From Paracoccaceae bacterium (lineage in GTDB: Bacteria; Pseudomonadota; Alphaproteobacteria; Rhodobacterales; Rhodobacteraceae), in assembly GCA_023260935.1 (NCBI GenBank), contig JALQTL010000465.1, positions 1 through 8,299 on the forward strand: a stretch of 8,299 nucleotides of DNA, given 5' to 3'. This document shows, one piece after another, positions 6,717-8,299 of this stretch. Below the pieces are notes generated by a model. That model was not told the DNA's origin, made no database searches, and was given only the letters and a program-made list of their open reading frames with translations. How positions within the stretch are numbered: position 1 is the first letter of the stretch; every line of letters begins with the position of its first letter. The position numbers were made by a program, and so were the translations under genes.

Positions 6717-6733
6717 GCGTCACCTGACGTCGC
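6717..6733. promoter_or_regulatory. imperfect GCGNC-N7-GNCGC inverted motif in the purB divergent promoter region
   Basis: GCGTC-ACCTGAC-GTCGC lies between purB and the divergent secreted-protein gene. The half-sites fit the loose GCGNC/GNCGC pattern of the redox response regulator PrrA/RegA, whose spacing is variable. In a G/C-rich genome such a match is expected often by chance, so support is weak. Confidence 0.2.
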
Positions 6734-6777
6734 AGTCTAAGGGACCGGAACAGCCCGCATCCAGTCAGAGGTTCGTG

Positions 6778-8082
6778 ATGATCCCGCGCTATTCCCGCCC
6801 CGAGATGGTCGCCATCTGGTCGCCCGAGACGAAATTCCGCATCTGGTACGAGATCGAGGCGCATGCCTGCGATGCCCAGGCGGCGCTGGGGGTAATTCCG
6901 AAGGCCAACGCCGAAGCGGTGTGGCGCGCGCGGGACGTGACCTTCGATGTGGCCCGGATCGACGAGATCGAGGCCGTGACCAAACATGATGTCATCGCCT
7001 TTCTGACCCATCTTGCCGAACATATCGGGGCGGATGACGCGCGGTTCGTGCATCAGGGGATGACCAGTTCCGATGTGCTGGACACCACGCTGAACATTCA
7101 GCTTGTGCGCGCAAGCGACATCCTGCTTGCTGGGATGGACCGGGTTCTGGCGGCGCTGAAGGCCCGCGCGCTTGAGCACAAGGATACGGTGCGGATCGGT
7201 CGCAGCCATGGCATCCACGCCGAACCGACGACCATGGGCCTGACCTTTGCGCGGTTCTATGCCGAGATGCAGCGCGGCCGGGAGCGGCTGGAACGCGCGC
7301 GGGCCGAGGTGGCCACGGGGGCGATTTCCGGCGCGGTCGGCACCTTTGCCAATATCGACCCGGCAGTGGAAGAGCATGTGTGCAAGATGCTGGGCCTGCG
7401 CCCCGAGCCGATCAGCACACAGGTGATCCCGCGCGACCGGCATGCCATGTTTTTTGCCACGCTGGGCGTGATTGCCAGCAGCATCGAAAACATCGCGATC
7501 GAAATCCGCCACATGCAGCGCACCGAGGTTCTGGAAGGCGCCGAATTCTTCTCGATGGGCCAGAAAGGCTCGTCCGCGATGCCGCATAAAAAGAACCCCG
7601 TCCTGACCGAAAACCTCACCGGCCTTGCGCGTCTGGTGCGCATGACCGTGGTGCCGGCGATGGAGAACGTGGCGCTCTGGCACGAGCGCGATATCTCGCA
7701 CTCTTCGGTCGAGCGCGGCATCGGGCCGGATGCGACGATCACGCTTGATTTCGCGCTGAACCGTCTGGCGGGTGTGGTCGAGAAGATGCTGATCTTCCCG
7801 CAGAACATGCTGGATAACATGAACAAATTCCCCGGCCTCGTGATGAGCCAGCGCGTGCTTCTGGCGCTGACGCAGGCGGGTGTGTCGCGCGAGGACGCCT
7901 ATACGATGGTCCAGCGCAACGCGCTCAAGGTCTGGGAAGAGCGCGTCGATTTCCGCGAGCAACTGCTGGCCGACAAGGATGTCGTCGCCGCACTTGGCGA
8001 GGACGGGATCAACGCGAAATTCGACATGGAGTATCACACCAAGCATGTCGACACGATCTTCAAGCGGGTGTTTGGCGAATAA
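6778..8082 (+). CDS. purB: adenylosuccinate lyase
   Basis: PurB is a cytoplasmic homotetramer of the fumarase/aspartase superfamily. It releases fumarate from SAICAR in purine synthesis and from adenylosuccinate in AMP formation. The 434 residues are full length and of the shorter Bacillus-like type. Visible motifs: [14 protein letters not shown] at the N-terminus; KHDV (69-72); TSSDVLDT (96-103); the catalytic-acid His144 in [13 protein letters not shown]; and the mobile-loop signature [11 protein letters not shown] (264-274), whose Ser265/Ser266 includes the catalytic base. [13 protein letters not shown] (301-313) shapes the active site across subunits. ATG 6778 is chosen because homologues begin [10 protein letters not shown] and an AGAGG site lies upstream; the open frame extends 47 codons further upstream without support. 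It stands alone, with a terminator directly downstream. No frameshift or missing catalytic residue was seen. Confidence 0.97.
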   Translation: MIPRYSRPEMVAIWSPETKFRIWYEIEAHACDAQAALGVIPKANAEAVWRARDVTFDVARIDEIEAVTKHDVIAFLTHLAEHIGADDARFVHQGMTSSDVLDTTLNIQLVRASDILLAGMDRVLAALKARALEHKDTVRIGRSHGIHAEPTTMGLTFARFYAEMQRGRERLERARAEVATGAISGAVGTFANIDPAVEEHVCKMLGLRPEPISTQVIPRDRHAMFFATLGVIASSIENIAIEIRHMQRTEVLEGAEFFSMGQKGSSAMPHKKNPVLTENLTGLARLVRMTVVPAMENVALWHERDISHSSVERGIGPDATITLDFALNRLAGVVEKMLIFPQNMLDNMNKFPGLVMSQRVLLALTQAGVSREDAYTMVQRNALKVWEERVDFREQLLADKDVVAALGEDGINAKFDMEYHTKHVDTIFKRVFGE

Positions 8083-8100
8083 GCCCCGCTCAAGCGCGTC

Positions 8101-8141
8101 AAACCGCCCGGAGTGCAACCGCGCTCCGGGCGGTTTCATTT
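8101..8141 (+). terminator. rho-independent terminator of purB
   Basis: AAACCGCCCGGAG (8101-8113) pairs perfectly with CTCCGGGCGGTTT (8124-8136). The stem can extend by a T-G wobble and two G-C pairs around an AACC loop, giving 16 base pairs. TTTCATTT follows. It starts 19 bases after the purB stop. The A-run opposite the T-run would let it act on the minus strand as well, insulating purB from the reading frame to its right. Confidence 0.88.
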
Positions 8142-8161
8142 CGGGCGAAGGTAAGGCGCTT

Positions 8162-8299
8162 TTAACAGGTTTCGTGTGATCCTTGGCTTCGTGATGGATT
8201 CGGAGGGTCTTTCCGGTGAATGCTCTTGCCCATATGCATCTCCCACCAAATACCCACATATTTCTGCGGAGTAAACCACTGCGAGATGTCGCCCATCTG
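8162..8299 (-). pseudogene. possible truncated GH97-type glycoside hydrolase fragment, 5' part beyond window edge
   Basis: Entering from the right edge on the minus strand, 45 codons stay open to TAA at 8164-8162. The first 26 residues contain GDISQWFTPQKYVGIWWEMH followed by MGKS. From memory this closely resembles the segment of GH97 glycoside hydrolases (pattern W-I-x-P-x-K-Y-V-G-[IV]-W-W-x-M-x-x-G-K) that opens the catalytic TIM barrel. After Ser at about 8222 the likeness ends: the remaining 19 residues are polar (IHRKDPPNPSRSQGSHETC) and the expected HGATT and strand-2 motifs are absent in all three minus frames. GH97 enzymes usually have over 600 residues, so most of the catalytic domain would be missing. 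The stretch is also visibly richer in A/T than purB. Alternative: the true 3' end of an unrelated gene. The family call is moderate at best. Confidence 0.4.

Noticed and set aside
6700..8259. Apparent 520-residue N-terminal extension of the 108-residue secreted protein, running antisense through purB
   Set aside because: The real start at 6699 has a strong Shine-Dalgarno sequence and a signal peptide. The extension is the antisense of purB and crosses its terminator.
8216..8299. GTG start with GGAGGG eight bases upstream, opening a plus-strand frame to the window end
   Set aside because: The spacing is attractive, but the 28 residues are unrecognisable and the opposite strand in the same place gives a protein-like Trp-rich motif. 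The plus frame is more likely its shadow; sequence beyond the edge would decide.

Overview
The window looks like a chromosomal housekeeping region from an alphaproteobacterium of the Rhodobacter/Paracoccus type (Rhodobacteraceae). The evidence is the high G+C content, a C4-pathway 5-aminolevulinate synthase that aligns residue for residue with the Rhodobacter HemA I know, an FNR/FnrL-type palindrome in front of it, the order hemA-rodZ-ispG, and a PurB of 434 residues. Family names come from motifs and memory; no database search was run.

Left part, minus strand, reading right to left: a small secreted protein of unknown function (4359-3949), hemA (3697-2468), rodZ (2352-1132) and ispG (from 1004, running off the left edge). 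These cover heme precursor synthesis, cell-shape control and the penultimate step of the MEP isoprenoid pathway. The gaps (251, 115 and 127 bases) are long enough for separate promoters. Candidate promoters are visible before hemA (with the FnrL-like site) and before rodZ.

Middle part, plus strand: an M20-family metallopeptidase (4490-5860), divergent from the secreted protein, then a GNAT acetyltransferase (5938-6378). A strong G/C hairpin that resembles a dispersed Rhodobacteraceae intergenic repeat separates them. A second small secreted protein (6699-6373, minus) converges on the acetyltransferase, and the two stop codons share one six-base palindrome.

Right part: purB (6778-8082, plus), divergent from the second secreted protein, followed by a clear rho-independent terminator. 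Beyond it, on the minus strand and cut by the window edge, lies a short reading frame whose first 26 residues resemble the start of the catalytic domain of GH97 glycoside hydrolases. The resemblance then stops abruptly, so this is probably a truncated remnant.

No defence system, CRISPR array, tRNA, rRNA or complete insertion sequence is visible. Most genes are ordinary. The points worth a second look are the small elements between genes: the FnrL-like palindrome, a 15-base tandem repeat carrying in-frame stops, the REP-like hairpin, the shared stop palindrome and the possible GH97 fragment.
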